Below, one piece after another: positions 1-8,606 of a DNA stretch of 64,000 bases; within the stretch, counting starts at the first letter, position 1, and every line of letters starts with the position of its first letter. The stretch is from Microbacterium sp. APC 3901. Its GTDB lineage: Bacteria > Actinomycetota > Actinomycetes > Actinomycetales > Microbacteriaceae. A program made the position numbers and the translations under genes. The notes beneath the pieces are model-generated. The model had not been told where the DNA came from. It ran no database searches and worked only from the letters and a program-made list of their open reading frames with translations. The DNA lies in the NCBI RefSeq assembly GCF_030407765.1, contig NZ_JASDCU010000004.1, forward strand, positions 62,001 through 126,000. The letters are read 5' to 3'.

Positions 1-1
1 G

Positions 2-667
2 TCGCGCAACATCCGCCGGATCGTCCGCGAGGTGCTCGTGCGCATCCTGATCTTCTACGTCGGCTCGATCTTCGTGATCGTGTCGGTGCTGCCGTGGAAC
101 GATCCGGCCGTCGAGGATGGTCCGTTCTCGGCCGTGCTCGACACACTGCGGGTGCCGGGCGTCGGGCTCGTGATGGACCTCATCGTCGTGATCGCGCTGC
201 TCTCGGCGATGAACGCCAACATCTACGGTGCATCGCGCATGGCCTATTCGCTGGGCGAGCGCGGCCTCGCGCCGCTGGCAGCGACCCGCACCACGCTCAA
301 GGGCGTGCCGGTCGTGGCCGTGCTCGCCTCGGTCTCGTTCGGCTTCATCACGGTCGGACTGAACTGGGCGTTCCCCGACGTGGTGCTCCCGGCGCTCCTG
401 AACGTCGTGGGGTCCACGATCCTCGTCATCTGGACGGCTACAGCGGTCTCGCAGATCATCCTGCGCCGTCGTGCCGATCGAACGGGGGTCGAGATGCCGA
501 TGCGGATGTGGGGCTTCCCCTGGCTGTCGTGGCTGTGCCTGGCGCTGCTCGCCGGTGTGATCGCACTTTCGATGACCGACGAGGCAGCACGCGTGCAGCT
601 CCTGCTGACCATCGGACTCACCGCCGTGCTGCTGGTCGTCGCCCGTCTGACCCGCGGCACCGTGTGA
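2..667 (+). CDS. Amino acid permease, APC superfamily (C-terminal part; 5' end outside window)
   Basis: The window opens inside this gene; 221 residues are visible before the TGA at 665-667. They are strongly hydrophobic, with about six to seven membrane segments and short charged loops. The segment RILIFYVGSIFVI, the following MNANIYGASRMAYSLGERG and the loop around GVPVVAV match the second half of APC-family amino acid permeases (AnsP/GABA permease type), where ASRMLYSLA is a family signature. Role inferred: proton-driven uptake of an amino acid across the cytoplasmic membrane; the substrate cannot be read from this part. It converges on the O-mannosyltransferase gene, whose stop lies only 4 nt away, with no obvious terminator. 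Confidence 0.85.
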   Translation, partial: SRNIRRIVREVLVRILIFYVGSIFVIVSVLPWNDPAVEDGPFSAVLDTLRVPGVGLVMDLIVVIALLSAMNANIYGASRMAYSLGERGLAPLAATRTTLKGVPVVAVLASVSFGFITVGLNWAFPDVVLPALLNVVGSTILVIWTATAVSQIILRRRADRTGVEMPMRMWGFPWLSWLCLALLAGVIALSMTDEAARVQLLLTIGLTAVLLVVARLTRGTV

Positions 668-671
668 GAGG

Positions 672-2225
672 TCAGATCCAGCCGGGCAGCCAGTTGTGGA
701 GCAGCCAGAAGTCGTAGGGCACGCTCATGCCGGTCCAGACCGGGTAGAAGAACGCGGAGACCAGCAGCACGACGGCGAGGAAGATCATCACCGTGCGCTC
801 ACCTGACTGGCGGCGATGCAGCGTGTCCTCTCGTCGCCCGGCGATCTGACGCAGAACGACCGCGAGCGCGATCACCAGGAACGGTGCCATCGCGACCGTG
901 TAGAACTGGAAGATCGTCCGCTCGGGGAACATCAGCCAGGGGACGTAGGTCGCCGCGAGTCCGACGAGCGGGAACGTGAACGCGGGGCCGACCGGCGTGC
1001 GGTGGATCCACCCACGCACGAGCCGGTTGATCAGGTAGAGGGCCGCGGCGACACCGGCGTACCAGATGATCGGGTTGGGGATCGTCGAGATCACCGCGAT
1101 GCAGTGATCGACGCCGCAGGGCCCGGGATCGCTGCCCACCCAGACCGCCGTGGGCCGCAGCAGCAACGGCCACTCCCAGGCGGGGCTCGCGTACGGGTGC
1201 CCCTTGCTGAGACCGACGTGGAAGTTCAGGATCGCCTCGTGATAGTTCCACAGGGCGATCAAGGGGTTCGGGTCGCTCTGACGGGCATAGCCGCCTGCGG
1301 TGACGAGCCACCCCGTCCAGCTGACGAGGTAGGTGGCCAACGCCGGCAGCACCAGCAGCACGAACGAGACGGGCCCCTGGCGGAACGCCGCCGCAGTGGG
1401 CCAGAGGACGACGCCGGCGCGGCGTCTCGCCAGAGCATCCGTGACCACCACGTAGAGACCGAAGGCGGCCAGCGCGTACAGGCCGGACCACTTCACCGCG
1501 CACGCCGCGCCGAGGGCGACACCCGCCGCGATCAGCCAGGGGCGTCGCCAGAGCACAGGACCCCACATCGGCTCGGGGGAGTCCGGTGCGGTGCGTTCGA
1601 GCAGAGTGATCGACCGGTCGCGGTCGATCAGGATGAACAGGGCGCCGAGCATCAGGAAGAACGTCAGCGGCCCGTCGAGCAGCGCAGTACGACTCATCAC
1701 GATGCTCAGGCCGTCGACGGCGAGCAGAGTGCCGGCGACGGTCGCGACCACGATCGAGCCGGTCAGCCTGCGGGCGACCAGGTAGGTGAGCAGCACCGTG
1801 GCCGCGCCGAGAAGAGCCGTCGCGATGCGCCAGCCCACCGTATTGTCGGGTCCGCCGACGGCCATTCCCAGGGCGATCAGCCACTTGCCGAGGGGCGGAT
1901 GCACGATGAACGACCCTGCGTCAGACAGAGGCAGCTGCTGCAGCGTGATGAACGCCTCATTCGCATCCTTGCCCCAGGTGCCCTCGTACCCGAGAGTCCA
2001 CAGCGACCAGGCGTCCTTGACGTAGTAGGTCTCGTCGAAGGCGAGCTGGTGCGGGTGCCCGAGGTTGACCAGACGCAGCACCGCAGCGAAGGCGGTCACG
2101 ACGAGCGGCGCGAACCAGCGGATCATGCGCCCCCAGTCAGGGTCCTGCAGCACGCGGTCGCGCAGTCGCCCGTAGCGCGTCAGTCGCTGCTCGGGCGGAG
2201 GCAGCAGGGGCAGGGGCGCGGTCAC
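672..2225 (-). CDS. pmt: Polyprenol-phosphate-mannose-dependent protein O-mannosyltransferase (GT39)
   Basis: 517 residues, multi-pass membrane protein. After a cytosolic N-terminus of about 35 residues and a first membrane helix comes LAFDETYYVKD; D64-E65 is the acidic pair in the first outer loop that is diagnostic of PMT enzymes. About ten further helices follow, and HPPLGKW and the large C-terminal loops also fit the family. It transfers mannose from polyprenyl-phosphate-mannose to Ser/Thr of secreted proteins. The gene is divergent from rsmI, the arrangement also found in mycobacteria. The GTG start lies 6 nt after a TAGGCT -10 box on the minus strand, so the mRNA is probably leaderless. 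Confidence 0.93.
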   Translation of the reverse strand: MTAPLPLLPPPEQRLTRYGRLRDRVLQDPDWGRMIRWFAPLVVTAFAAVLRLVNLGHPHQLAFDETYYVKDAWSLWTLGYEGTWGKDANEAFITLQQLPLSDAGSFIVHPPLGKWLIALGMAVGGPDNTVGWRIATALLGAATVLLTYLVARRLTGSIVVATVAGTLLAVDGLSIVMSRTALLDGPLTFFLMLGALFILIDRDRSITLLERTAPDSPEPMWGPVLWRRPWLIAAGVALGAACAVKWSGLYALAAFGLYVVVTDALARRRAGVVLWPTAAAFRQGPVSFVLLVLPALATYLVSWTGWLVTAGGYARQSDPNPLIALWNYHEAILNFHVGLSKGHPYASPAWEWPLLLRPTAVWVGSDPGPCGVDHCIAVISTIPNPIIWYAGVAAALYLINRLVRGWIHRTPVGPAFTFPLVGLAATYVPWLMFPERTIFQFYTVAMAPFLVIALAVVLRQIAGRREDTLHRRQSGERTVMIFLAVVLLVSAFFYPVWTGMSVPYDFWLLHNWLPGWI

Positions 2226-2231
2226 CGCACC

Positions 2232-2267
2232 AGCCTAGACACTCCGCCGATGGGTCCCGCCTAAGCT
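2232..2267. promoter_or_regulatory. Divergent leaderless promoters for pmt (-) and rsmI (+)
   Basis: On the minus strand TAGGCT (2237-2232) is followed by 6 nt and the pmt GTG. On the plus strand TAAGCT (2262-2267) is followed by 6 nt and the rsmI GTG. Only 24 bp separate the two hexamers, so their -35 regions must overlap. No Shine-Dalgarno sequence could fit for either gene. Confidence 0.75.
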
Positions 2268-2273
2268 GGGCGG

Positions 2274-3092
2274 GTGATCATCCTCGCCGCAACACCGATC
2301 GGAAACCTGGGGGATGTCTCGCGTCGCCTCGTCGAAGTGCTGGAGAACGCAGAGGTCGTCGTCGCCGAGGACACCCGCACCACGCAGAAGCTGTTGCAGG
2401 CTCTGCAGATCTCCAACCGTCCGCGGCTGATCGCACTGCACGACCACAACGAGAAGCAGAAGGCGGCGGAGCTCGCGACCCTCGCCATCGAGACCGACGT
2501 CGTCGTCGTGAGCGACGCGGGGATGCCGGCGATCAGCGATCCCGGCTACGGCCTCGTCGCCGAAGCCGTCGCCCAGGGCGTGACGGTCACGGCGATCCCC
2601 GGCCCCAGTGCCGTGCTGATGGCCCTCTCGATCTCAGGGCTGCCGACCGATCGCTTCACGTTCGAGGGGTTCCTGCCGCGCAAGCCGGGGGACCGGCGGT
2701 CGACGCTGAGGGCGCTCGCCGCCGAGCCTCGCACCATGGTCTTCTTCGAATCTCCCGCCCGGCTGGCTCCTTCGCTCGCCGACATGGGTGCCGCATTCGG
2801 TGACGACCGCCGCATCGCCGTATGCCGCGAGCTGACCAAGTTCTACGAGGAGGTGCGCCGAGGCACCTCAGCCGAGCTCGTCGAGTGGGCCACGGCGGGC
2901 GTCAAGGGCGAGATCGTCGTCGTGGTCGAGGGCGCGCCGCATCGTGAGGCGTCTGCGGACGACGCGCTCGCGCAGGTGCAGAGTCTCGTGGCATCCGGCG
3001 TGCGTCTGAAGGAGGCCTGTGCCGAGGTCGCCGCGGCCACGGGCCTGTCGTCGCGCGACCTGTATCAGGCAGCGCTCGCCGCTCGCCGCTGA
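2274..3092 (+). CDS. rsmI: 16S rRNA (cytidine(1402)-2'-O)-methyltransferase
   Basis: 272 residues, the usual RsmI length. The N-terminus IILAATPIGNLGDVSRR is the tetrapyrrole-methylase-fold start; AEDTRTTQKLL (about 35-45), ALHDHNE (about 61-67), VSDAGMPAISDPG (about 82-94) and FEGFLPRK (about 133-140) are RsmI signatures. It 2'-O-methylates C1402 in the 16S rRNA decoding centre using S-adenosylmethionine. The GTG start follows a TAAGCT -10 by 6 nt. Its stop overlaps the start of the next methyltransferase gene (TGATG), so the two are probably translated as a pair. Confidence 0.95.
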   Translation: MIILAATPIGNLGDVSRRLVEVLENAEVVVAEDTRTTQKLLQALQISNRPRLIALHDHNEKQKAAELATLAIETDVVVVSDAGMPAISDPGYGLVAEAVAQGVTVTAIPGPSAVLMALSISGLPTDRFTFEGFLPRKPGDRRSTLRALAAEPRTMVFFESPARLAPSLADMGAAFGDDRRIAVCRELTKFYEEVRRGTSAELVEWATAGVKGEIVVVVEGAPHREASADDALAQVQSLVASGVRLKEACAEVAAATGLSSRDLYQAALAARR

Positions 3093-3709
3093 TGGTGCAG
3101 GGCGCTGACGCCGCGATCGGCTCCGCCTACGACGCGCGGGCGGCGGAGTACGTCGAGCTGGCCGGTGCGATCGAGCAGATGGACGCCCGTGATGCGGCGG
3201 TCATCGGAGCCTGGCGTGACGTGACCCCGGGGCGGCTGCTGGATGCCGGTTGCGGGCCCGGTCACTGGACCGAGTTCCTCGGCAGGGGCGGCCGTGACGC
3301 TCAGGGGGTGGATCTGTCGGCGGAGTTCATCGCGACCGCGAAGAGCCGGCATCCCGGCATGGCATTCGAGCTGGGTTCGTTCCGCGAGCTGCCGCTCGAC
3401 GACGGCTCCGTCGGCGGCATCCTCGCCTGGTACTCGCTGATCCACACGCCTCCGGCCGAGCTCCCGGAGATCCTCGCCGAGTTCGCCCGCGCGCTCGCTG
3501 CCGGCGGCAGCATACTCATCGGGTTCTTCGACGGAGAACCGCGCAAGCGCTTCGCGCACGCCGTCGCCCCCGCCTTCTTCTGGTCGGCGGCGGCGCTCGC
3601 CGAGCTTCTCTCCGATGCGGGATTCACGGTCGTCTCGACCGAGACCCGCGGCCGGGAGCAGGGCGAGATCAGCGCACGGCCCCACGGCTCGCTCGTCGCC
3701 GTTCGCTGA
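3092..3709 (+). CDS. Class I SAM-dependent methyltransferase, unknown substrate
   Basis: 205 residues. LLDAGCGPGHWTEFL (about 50-64) is motif I of the Rossmann-fold methyltransferases, and GVDLSAEFIATA gives the acidic residue that holds the SAM ribose. The middle contains LPLDDGSVGGILAWYSLIHTPP, as in UbiE/Methyltransf_11 proteins. The substrate is unknown; a small molecule is more likely than RNA. The ATG overlaps the rsmI stop (TGATG), so it depends on rsmI transcription and probably on coupled translation. It ends 69 nt before the LacI-family gene. Confidence 0.8.
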   Translation: MVQGADAAIGSAYDARAAEYVELAGAIEQMDARDAAVIGAWRDVTPGRLLDAGCGPGHWTEFLGRGGRDAQGVDLSAEFIATAKSRHPGMAFELGSFRELPLDDGSVGGILAWYSLIHTPPAELPEILAEFARALAAGGSILIGFFDGEPRKRFAHAVAPAFFWSAAALAELLSDAGFTVVSTETRGREQGEISARPHGSLVAVR

Positions 3710-3742
3710 ACCCTGCGCGCAGGCGGAGCCTCGCTTCCCGGG

Positions 3743-3748
3743 TACCCT
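3743..3748 (+). promoter_or_regulatory. Probable -10 box of the LacI-family gene
   Basis: TACCCT lies 30 nt upstream of the GTG and is followed by a real ribosome binding site, GAGGAGG, at about 3765-3771. This gene is therefore leadered, unlike many neighbours. Confidence 0.45.
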
Positions 3749-3778
3749 GGTGCACACGCGACCCGAGGAGGACCGAGC

Positions 3779-4885
3779 GTGACCAAGAAGGCGACCGTCT
3801 ACGACGTCGCAGAGCGCGCCGGAGTGTCGATCGCGACGGTCTCGCGCGTGCTGCGGCAGCCGGATGCGGTGCGCCCTGCGACGCGGGAGCGCGTGCTCGA
3901 CTCGGTCGCTGCCCTCGGCTATGTGCCCAGCGGCAGCGCGCGCGGCCTGGCCGAACGTCGTACCGGCGTGCTGGGGCTGTACTTCCCGGGTTTCGACGCC
4001 TCAGAGGACGCTCCCGTGCTCGATGTGCTCGCCGGAGATCAGGCCGAGGTTCCGCCGTTCACGGTCGAGCAGGCCTCTGCCGACGCGGACGCACCGCATC
4101 CGACCATGCTGTTCCTCGACGAGGTGCTGCGCGGTGCCGAGCTGGAGGCGTGGAAGCAGGGCTTCGTGCTCATGATCGGCGTCGGCCGAGGCGACCCCGC
4201 CAGGGAGACCGTGCGTGACATCGCCGGCAGGGTCGACGGGCTGATGGTGCTGGCGCAGAGTGTGCCGGACGATGTGCTCGCCCGACTCGCCCAGCGGATT
4301 CCGGTGGTCGTGCTCTCGGGCCCCGCGCGGGGAGACAGGTACGATCACGTGACGGTCAGCAACGCCGAGGCGATGACCGAGCTCACCCGACTCGTGCTCG
4401 CACAGGCCGACCCCGGGGGCATCGCGTTCCTGGCGGGTCCGGAGGACTCGCCAGACGGTGCGCAGCGGTGGGAGGGCTTCGCCGCCGCCATGGCCGAGGC
4501 GGGCATCGCGACGGATGACGTGACGGTGCTGCGCGGCGACTTCACCCGCGCATCGGGGTATTCCGCCGCAGAGCAGCTCATCGCCCGAGGCGCGCCGTCG
4601 GTGCTCGTCGCGGCCAACGATCAGATGGCCCTCGGAGCGATCGACGCATTCGGCTCCGCGGGCATCCGCGTGCCCGATGACGTGAGGGTCACCGGTTTCG
4701 ACGGGCTCGAGGCGGCCGCGCTCTCGCGCCCCACGCTCACGACCGTCCGCCAGCCGATGATCGATCTCGGTCGCGCCGCCGTGCAGCTGCTCGCACGCCG
4801 CCTCGAGAAGCCGGACGCCGATCCGATGACTGTGCGCCTGCCCCTGCAGATCCTCGTCCGCGAGAGCTCGCAGCGCCCCGCCTGA
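3779..4885 (+). CDS. LacI-family transcriptional regulator
   Basis: 368 residues, GTG start with GAGGAGG upstream. Residues 5-60 form the LacI helix-turn-helix and hinge (VYDVAERAGVSIATVSRVL ... LGYVPSGSARGLAERRTG). Residues 62-365 are the periplasmic-binding-protein-like effector domain ending with ANDQMALGAIDAFGSAGIRVPDDVRVTGFDG. Unusually, about 35 extra residues (roughly 72-105, acidic and proline-containing) interrupt the first strand-helix unit. The effector is probably a sugar. It is the closest LacI gene to the beta-glucoside operon that starts 1.1 kb downstream and carries a LacI-type operator, so it is the best candidate regulator; this is inference. Confidence 0.9.
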   Translation: MTKKATVYDVAERAGVSIATVSRVLRQPDAVRPATRERVLDSVAALGYVPSGSARGLAERRTGVLGLYFPGFDASEDAPVLDVLAGDQAEVPPFTVEQASADADAPHPTMLFLDEVLRGAELEAWKQGFVLMIGVGRGDPARETVRDIAGRVDGLMVLAQSVPDDVLARLAQRIPVVVLSGPARGDRYDHVTVSNAEAMTELTRLVLAQADPGGIAFLAGPEDSPDGAQRWEGFAAAMAEAGIATDDVTVLRGDFTRASGYSAAEQLIARGAPSVLVAANDQMALGAIDAFGSAGIRVPDDVRVTGFDGLEAAALSRPTLTTVRQPMIDLGRAAVQLLARRLEKPDADPMTVRLPLQILVRESSQRPA

Positions 4886-4902
4886 GCGACCTGACCGCCC
4901 GC

Positions 4903-5271
4903 TCAGGCGCGATCGTGCAGCGTGATGCGGTAGCCGTCGGGGTCGGCGAACGTGAACGTGCGGCCGAACGGACCGTCGATCGGGGCCGTGACGATCGGAT
5001 GCCCTGCGGCGGCGAGAGCGTCGTGGATCGCCTGCACGTCGCTGGCATGCAGCCAGATCGCGGTACCGATCCCCGGCTGGTCGACGCCCTCGAGGTCGGT
5101 GCCAGGGGCGATGTCGCGGAGTGCGAACGCGATGGGTGTGGTCTCGAAGACGACGGCATGCGGCGGGCCCGTGGGCGAGCGGACGAGGCCGAGGTACTGC
5201 TCGTAGAAAGCCTGCGACGCAGCCAGGTCGCGAGTCTGGAGGGAGATGAAGTCGGGTCCGGTGACGGGCAT
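4903..5271 (-). CDS. VOC-superfamily (glyoxalase/bleomycin-resistance-like) protein
   Basis: 122 residues, a single glyoxalase-fold protein with two beta-alpha-beta-beta-beta halves: DFISLQTRDLAASQAFYEQ at the N-terminus and AIWLHASDVQAIHDALAAAGH in the second half, ending with FTFADPDGYRITLHD, the canonical VOC C-terminal motif. Metal ligands cannot be assigned with certainty. The reaction is unknown. It is divergent from a MarR regulator, and one of two perfect TGTCAG/CTGACA palindromes lies about 20 bp upstream of its start, so it is probably the regulator's target. Confidence 0.88.
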   Translation of the reverse strand: MPVTGPDFISLQTRDLAASQAFYEQYLGLVRSPTGPPHAVVFETTPIAFALRDIAPGTDLEGVDQPGIGTAIWLHASDVQAIHDALAAAGHPIVTAPIDGPFGRTFTFADPDGYRITLHDRA

Positions 5272-5290
5272 GATGTGCTCTTTCCTTTGA

Positions 5291-5306
5291 TGTCAGTTAT
5301 CTGACA
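5291..5306. promoter_or_regulatory. MarR operator 1 (TGTCAGTTATCTGACA)
   Basis: Perfect 16-bp palindrome, 6-bp arms TGTCAG/CTGACA around a 4-bp core, on the VOC side of the divergent intergenic region. It shares both arms with the second site 28 bp away (start to start). Confidence 0.8.
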
Positions 5307-5318
5307 CAGATCAATGTA

Positions 5319-5334
5319 TGTCAGAATACTGACA
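5319..5334. promoter_or_regulatory. MarR operator 2 (TGTCAGAATACTGACA)
   Basis: Perfect 16-bp palindrome with the same arms as operator 1. Its last base is the A of the MarR start codon, so binding would block transcription start or early elongation of the regulator's own gene. Confidence 0.8.
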
Positions 5335-5786
5335 TGAGTCAAGAAGCCGGCGGCATCGACCTCGACACATCGCTCGGATACCTCCTGAAGGAGGCCTCCA
5401 GCGCGCTGCGTTCGGCGATGGAGGAGGTGCTGCGTCCGCTCGGCATGACCATCACGCACTACTCGTGTCTCGAACTGCTCGCCCAGCGGCCCGGCCTCTC
5501 GAACTCCGAGCTGGCCCGCGGTGCATTCGTGACGCGGCAGTCGATGAACGTGCTGCTGCAGGCGCTCGAGCGGGATGGATTCGTCTCGAGACCGCCCGCG
5601 GCTCCGGTGGGCAAGGCGCTGCCGACGACGCTCACTCCTCGGGGGAGGAGCAGTCTGGCGCAGGCGACGGCCGCAGTGCGGTCCGTCGAGGTGCGGATGC
5701 TCGCGGGCATGACCGACGACGAGCAGGGTGCTGCGCTCCGGGCACTGCGGAGCATGGTGCGCTCCCTTCGCGATTCGCCGCGATGA
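5334..5786 (+). CDS. MarR-family transcriptional regulator
   Basis: 150 residues. The winged helix-turn-helix spans about residues 30-105 (LRPLGMTITHYSCLELLAQRPGLSNSELARGAFVTRQSMNVLLQALERDGFV), with long flanking helices for dimerisation. The ATG is fixed by homology and overlaps the second operator. It is divergent from the VOC gene with a 62-bp spacer holding two identical-armed palindromes, the usual layout of a self-repressing MarR with one divergent target. The ligand is unknown. No terminator clear of doubt follows; a short GGCGG/CCGCC hairpin lies at about 5824-5838. Confidence 0.92.
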   Translation: MSQEAGGIDLDTSLGYLLKEASSALRSAMEEVLRPLGMTITHYSCLELLAQRPGLSNSELARGAFVTRQSMNVLLQALERDGFVSRPPAAPVGKALPTTLTPRGRSSLAQATAAVRSVEVRMLAGMTDDEQGAALRALRSMVRSLRDSPR

Positions 5787-5857
5787 AGACAGGTTTGGCA
5801 CCGCTCCCATCCCCGTGATGGCGGGCAATCCGCCCCTGCCCCATGGCTGCCAGGGGG

Positions 5858-5887
5858 TTGCGCTCGCAAAATGTATGCGCTTACAAT
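5858..5887 (+). promoter_or_regulatory. opp/beta-glucoside operon promoter with embedded LacI-type operator
   Basis: TTGCGC (5858-5863), an 18-bp spacer and TACAAT (5882-5887) form a good sigma-A-type promoter. The LacI-type near-palindrome TGTATGCGCTTACA (5872-5885, one mismatch between arms, central CG) covers the spacer and most of the -10, the position expected for a repressor. The 5' leader would be about 70 nt. Confidence 0.7.
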
Positions 5888-5964
5888 CACTCATGCGGCC
5901 TTGGCCGTGGGGCGCCCCGACCCGTGGGACCCCCTTCATGACACAGACGACATGAGGTGGCAGT

Positions 5965-7629
5965 GTGGCGAAGACGCACATGCTCCGGCGCTGGCGGAGA
6001 GCCGCGATCGTGGGACTGGCGGCAGCAGCCGTCGTGCTCAGCGGTTGCAGCATCCAGATCAGTTCACAGCCCGATCCATCGATCGGCGACGACACGATGC
6101 TCATCAATGCGGACAAGGGGAACCCGTTCTTCACGCGGAACTTCAACCCGTATCTGACCAACACGCGCACCGCGTCGCGGTGGATCTACGAGCCTCTGAT
6201 CCTGGTGAACCCGCTCGACGGAACCGAGAACCCCTGGCTGGCGAGCGAATGGTCGCAGCCCGACGCCCGCACGGTCGTGATGACGATCCGCGACGACGTC
6301 GAGTGGAGCGACGGTGAGAAGCTGACGCCCGATGACGTGGCGTTCACGTTCCAGCTGCTCAAGGACAACCCCTCGCTCGACATCAAGGGTGCCTGGCAGC
6401 ACCTCGAGACCGTCGAGGTCGACGGTGACGACGTGATCATGCACCTGCAGACCGACGACGCCCCGTCGCTGCCGATCCTCGGTCAGACCATGATCGTGCC
6501 GGAGCACCTCTGGGCCGACGTCGAGGATCCCGGCACCTATCGCAACGAGAACCCGGTCGGAACCGGGCCGTTCGTGCTCGGCAACTACAACGACCAGCAG
6601 TACTCGGTCGACAAGAACCCCGACTACTGGCAGGCCGACAAGATCGAGATCGAGCACATCATCCTGCCGTCCACGAACTCGCAGCTCGACACCGTCACCC
6701 GCGGATACGACTGGGCCTACTCGTTCATCTCCGACGTCGAGGGCACGTGGGGCGCCGCCAGCGAGCACAACGCCTGGTGGTTCCCGCCCGGTGGGGTCAT
6801 CGCCCTCATGCCGAACCTCGAAGTCGCCCCGTTCGACGATGTGAACGTGCGCCGCGGCATCGCCCTGTCGCTCGACCGCGAGGAGATCGCCGAGACCGCC
6901 TCCGAGGGGTACATGGAACCCGCGGGGCAGACCGGGCTCATCCTCCCCAACCAGGAGGAGTACCTCGACCCGAACATCCCCGATCAGGGCATGATCACCC
7001 AGGACGCGGACGCCGCACTCGCCGCGTTCGCCGAGGCGGGGTACACACTCGACGGCGACCGGCTCGTGAGCGCAGACGGGACGCAGCTCGAGTTCGCCCT
7101 GACCACCGCCAACGGCTTCTCGGACTGGACCCGCGCGGCGCAGACGGTGCAGAGCCAGCTCGCAGACGTCGGCGTCAAGGTGACTCTCAAGCTCCCGCAG
7201 CCGGCGGGGTATCAGAGCGCCATCAGCAACGGTGACTTCGAGATGGCCATCGGCGGCATGGGCAACGGCAACGTCTACCAGGCGTTCAACAATCTGCTCT
7301 CGAGCGAGTTCTACGTGCCGTCCGGCGAACCGACCGCCAACAACTTCCAGCGGTACCGCTCGGATGAGGCTGACGCGTTGCTCGCGGAGTACCGAGAGAC
7401 CGTGGACCCTGCCCGTCAGACCGAGATCGTGGAGGAGCTGCAGGGCATCGTCTACGACGACCTGCCCGTCATCGGCCTCTACTACGGCGGGATCTGGGGC
7501 CTCTTCAACGACTCCAAGTTCACCGGCTGGCCCACAGAGGACGACCCGTACATGATTCCGCAGAACTACGACTCGGCACCGCTGGGCATCTTCACCCGGC
7601 TCGAGCGCGTCACGGAGGATGACCGATGA
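5965..7629 (+). CDS. ABC transporter substrate-binding lipoprotein, family 5 (Opp/Dpp/cellobiose type)
   Basis: 554 residues. The signal peptide has RRWRR, a hydrophobic core and lipobox LSGC with the lipidated Cys at 28. The mature part is a solute-binding protein family 5 (DppA/OppA-like) with WIYEPLILVNPLDGTENPWLASEW near the N-terminus and the domain RRGIALSLDREEIAE in the middle. Family members bind peptides, but also cellobiose and other beta-linked oligosaccharides. The operon's beta-glucosidase argues for a beta-glucoside ligand (inference). It heads a tightly packed operon; the following permease overlaps by ATGA. GTG at 5965 is chosen; GTG at 5963 is out of frame. Confidence 0.9.
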   Translation: MAKTHMLRRWRRAAIVGLAAAAVVLSGCSIQISSQPDPSIGDDTMLINADKGNPFFTRNFNPYLTNTRTASRWIYEPLILVNPLDGTENPWLASEWSQPDARTVVMTIRDDVEWSDGEKLTPDDVAFTFQLLKDNPSLDIKGAWQHLETVEVDGDDVIMHLQTDDAPSLPILGQTMIVPEHLWADVEDPGTYRNENPVGTGPFVLGNYNDQQYSVDKNPDYWQADKIEIEHIILPSTNSQLDTVTRGYDWAYSFISDVEGTWGAASEHNAWWFPPGGVIALMPNLEVAPFDDVNVRRGIALSLDREEIAETASEGYMEPAGQTGLILPNQEEYLDPNIPDQGMITQDADAALAAFAEAGYTLDGDRLVSADGTQLEFALTTANGFSDWTRAAQTVQSQLADVGVKVTLKLPQPAGYQSAISNGDFEMAIGGMGNGNVYQAFNNLLSSEFYVPSGEPTANNFQRYRSDEADALLAEYRETVDPARQTEIVEELQGIVYDDLPVIGLYYGGIWGLFNDSKFTGWPTEDDPYMIPQNYDSAPLGIFTRLERVTEDDR

Positions 7630-8606
7630 AGTACATCCTCCAGAAGGTCGGGCTGTTCGTCCTCACACTGTGGGCGGCCATCACCCTCAACTTCTTCCTG
7701 CCGCGTCTGATGCCGGGTTCGCCGGCCGACGCCGCGATCGCGAAGCTCTCGCAGAACGGTCCGGTGTCTGATGCGACGCGCGCCGCGATCGAGGCCCAGC
7801 TCGGAGTTCCCACCGGATCGATCTGGGATCAGTACGTGGCCTATCTCGGCCAGGTGGCACGGCTCGACTTCGGCGTCTCGTACACGTTCTATCCGCAGAG
7901 CGTCTCGAGCATGGTCTCGACCGCACTGCCCTACACGATCGGGCTCGTCGGCATCGTCACGATCCTCGCGTTCGTGATCGGCACACTGATCGGCACCGCC
8001 GCAGCGTGGCGCCGCGGCACCTGGCTCGACAGCCTGCCGACGCTGACCGGATCGTTCCTCAGCACCTTCCCGTATTTCTGGACGGCACTGCTGCTTCTGT
8101 TCTTCTTCGGGTATGTGCTGCACTGGTTCCCGACGACGGGAGCGTATGCGGCCACGACCACGCCAGGATTCACGTGGGACTTCATCGTCGACCTGGCGCA
8201 GCATGCGGTCCTTCCCGCGCTGACGATCCTGCTGACCTCGCTCGGCGGATGGATCATCGGCATGCGCAACGCGATGATCAACACGCTGGGTGAGGACTAC
8301 GTGACCTTCGCCGAGGCGAACGGTCTGCACGGCCGCACGATCGCCCTGCGATACGCCGCACGCAACGCGATCCTGCCGAACCTCACCGGCTTCGGGCTCA
8401 CGCTCGGCGGTGTGGTCGGCGGATCGATCCTCGTGGAGCAGGTGTTCGGATATCCGGGCATCGGCTATCTCCTCTTCAACGCCGTGATCGGGCAGGACTA
8501 CCCGCTCATGCAGGCGCTCTTCCTGATGATCACCGTGAGCGTGCTCATCGCCAACTTCCTCGTCGACATCCTGTACGGCGTGCTGGATCCAAGGACCCGC
8601 CGATGA
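7626..8606 (+). CDS. ABC transporter permease, DppB/OppB type
   Basis: 326 residues, about six membrane helices. The N-terminal helix is followed by an outer loop with LGVPTGSIWDQYVAYLGQVARLDFG. The cytosolic coupling loop is EDYVTFAEANGLHGRTIALRYAARNAILP, matching the EAA motif of binding-protein-dependent permeases. It pairs with the next gene to form the membrane channel of the importer. The ATG overlaps the previous stop (ATGA) and its own stop overlaps the next start, so translation is coupled along the operon. Confidence 0.92.
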   Translation: MKYILQKVGLFVLTLWAAITLNFFLPRLMPGSPADAAIAKLSQNGPVSDATRAAIEAQLGVPTGSIWDQYVAYLGQVARLDFGVSYTFYPQSVSSMVSTALPYTIGLVGIVTILAFVIGTLIGTAAAWRRGTWLDSLPTLTGSFLSTFPYFWTALLLLFFFGYVLHWFPTTGAYAATTTPGFTWDFIVDLAQHAVLPALTILLTSLGGWIIGMRNAMINTLGEDYVTFAEANGLHGRTIALRYAARNAILPNLTGFGLTLGGVVGGSILVEQVFGYPGIGYLLFNAVIGQDYPLMQALFLMITVSVLIANFLVDILYGVLDPRTRR

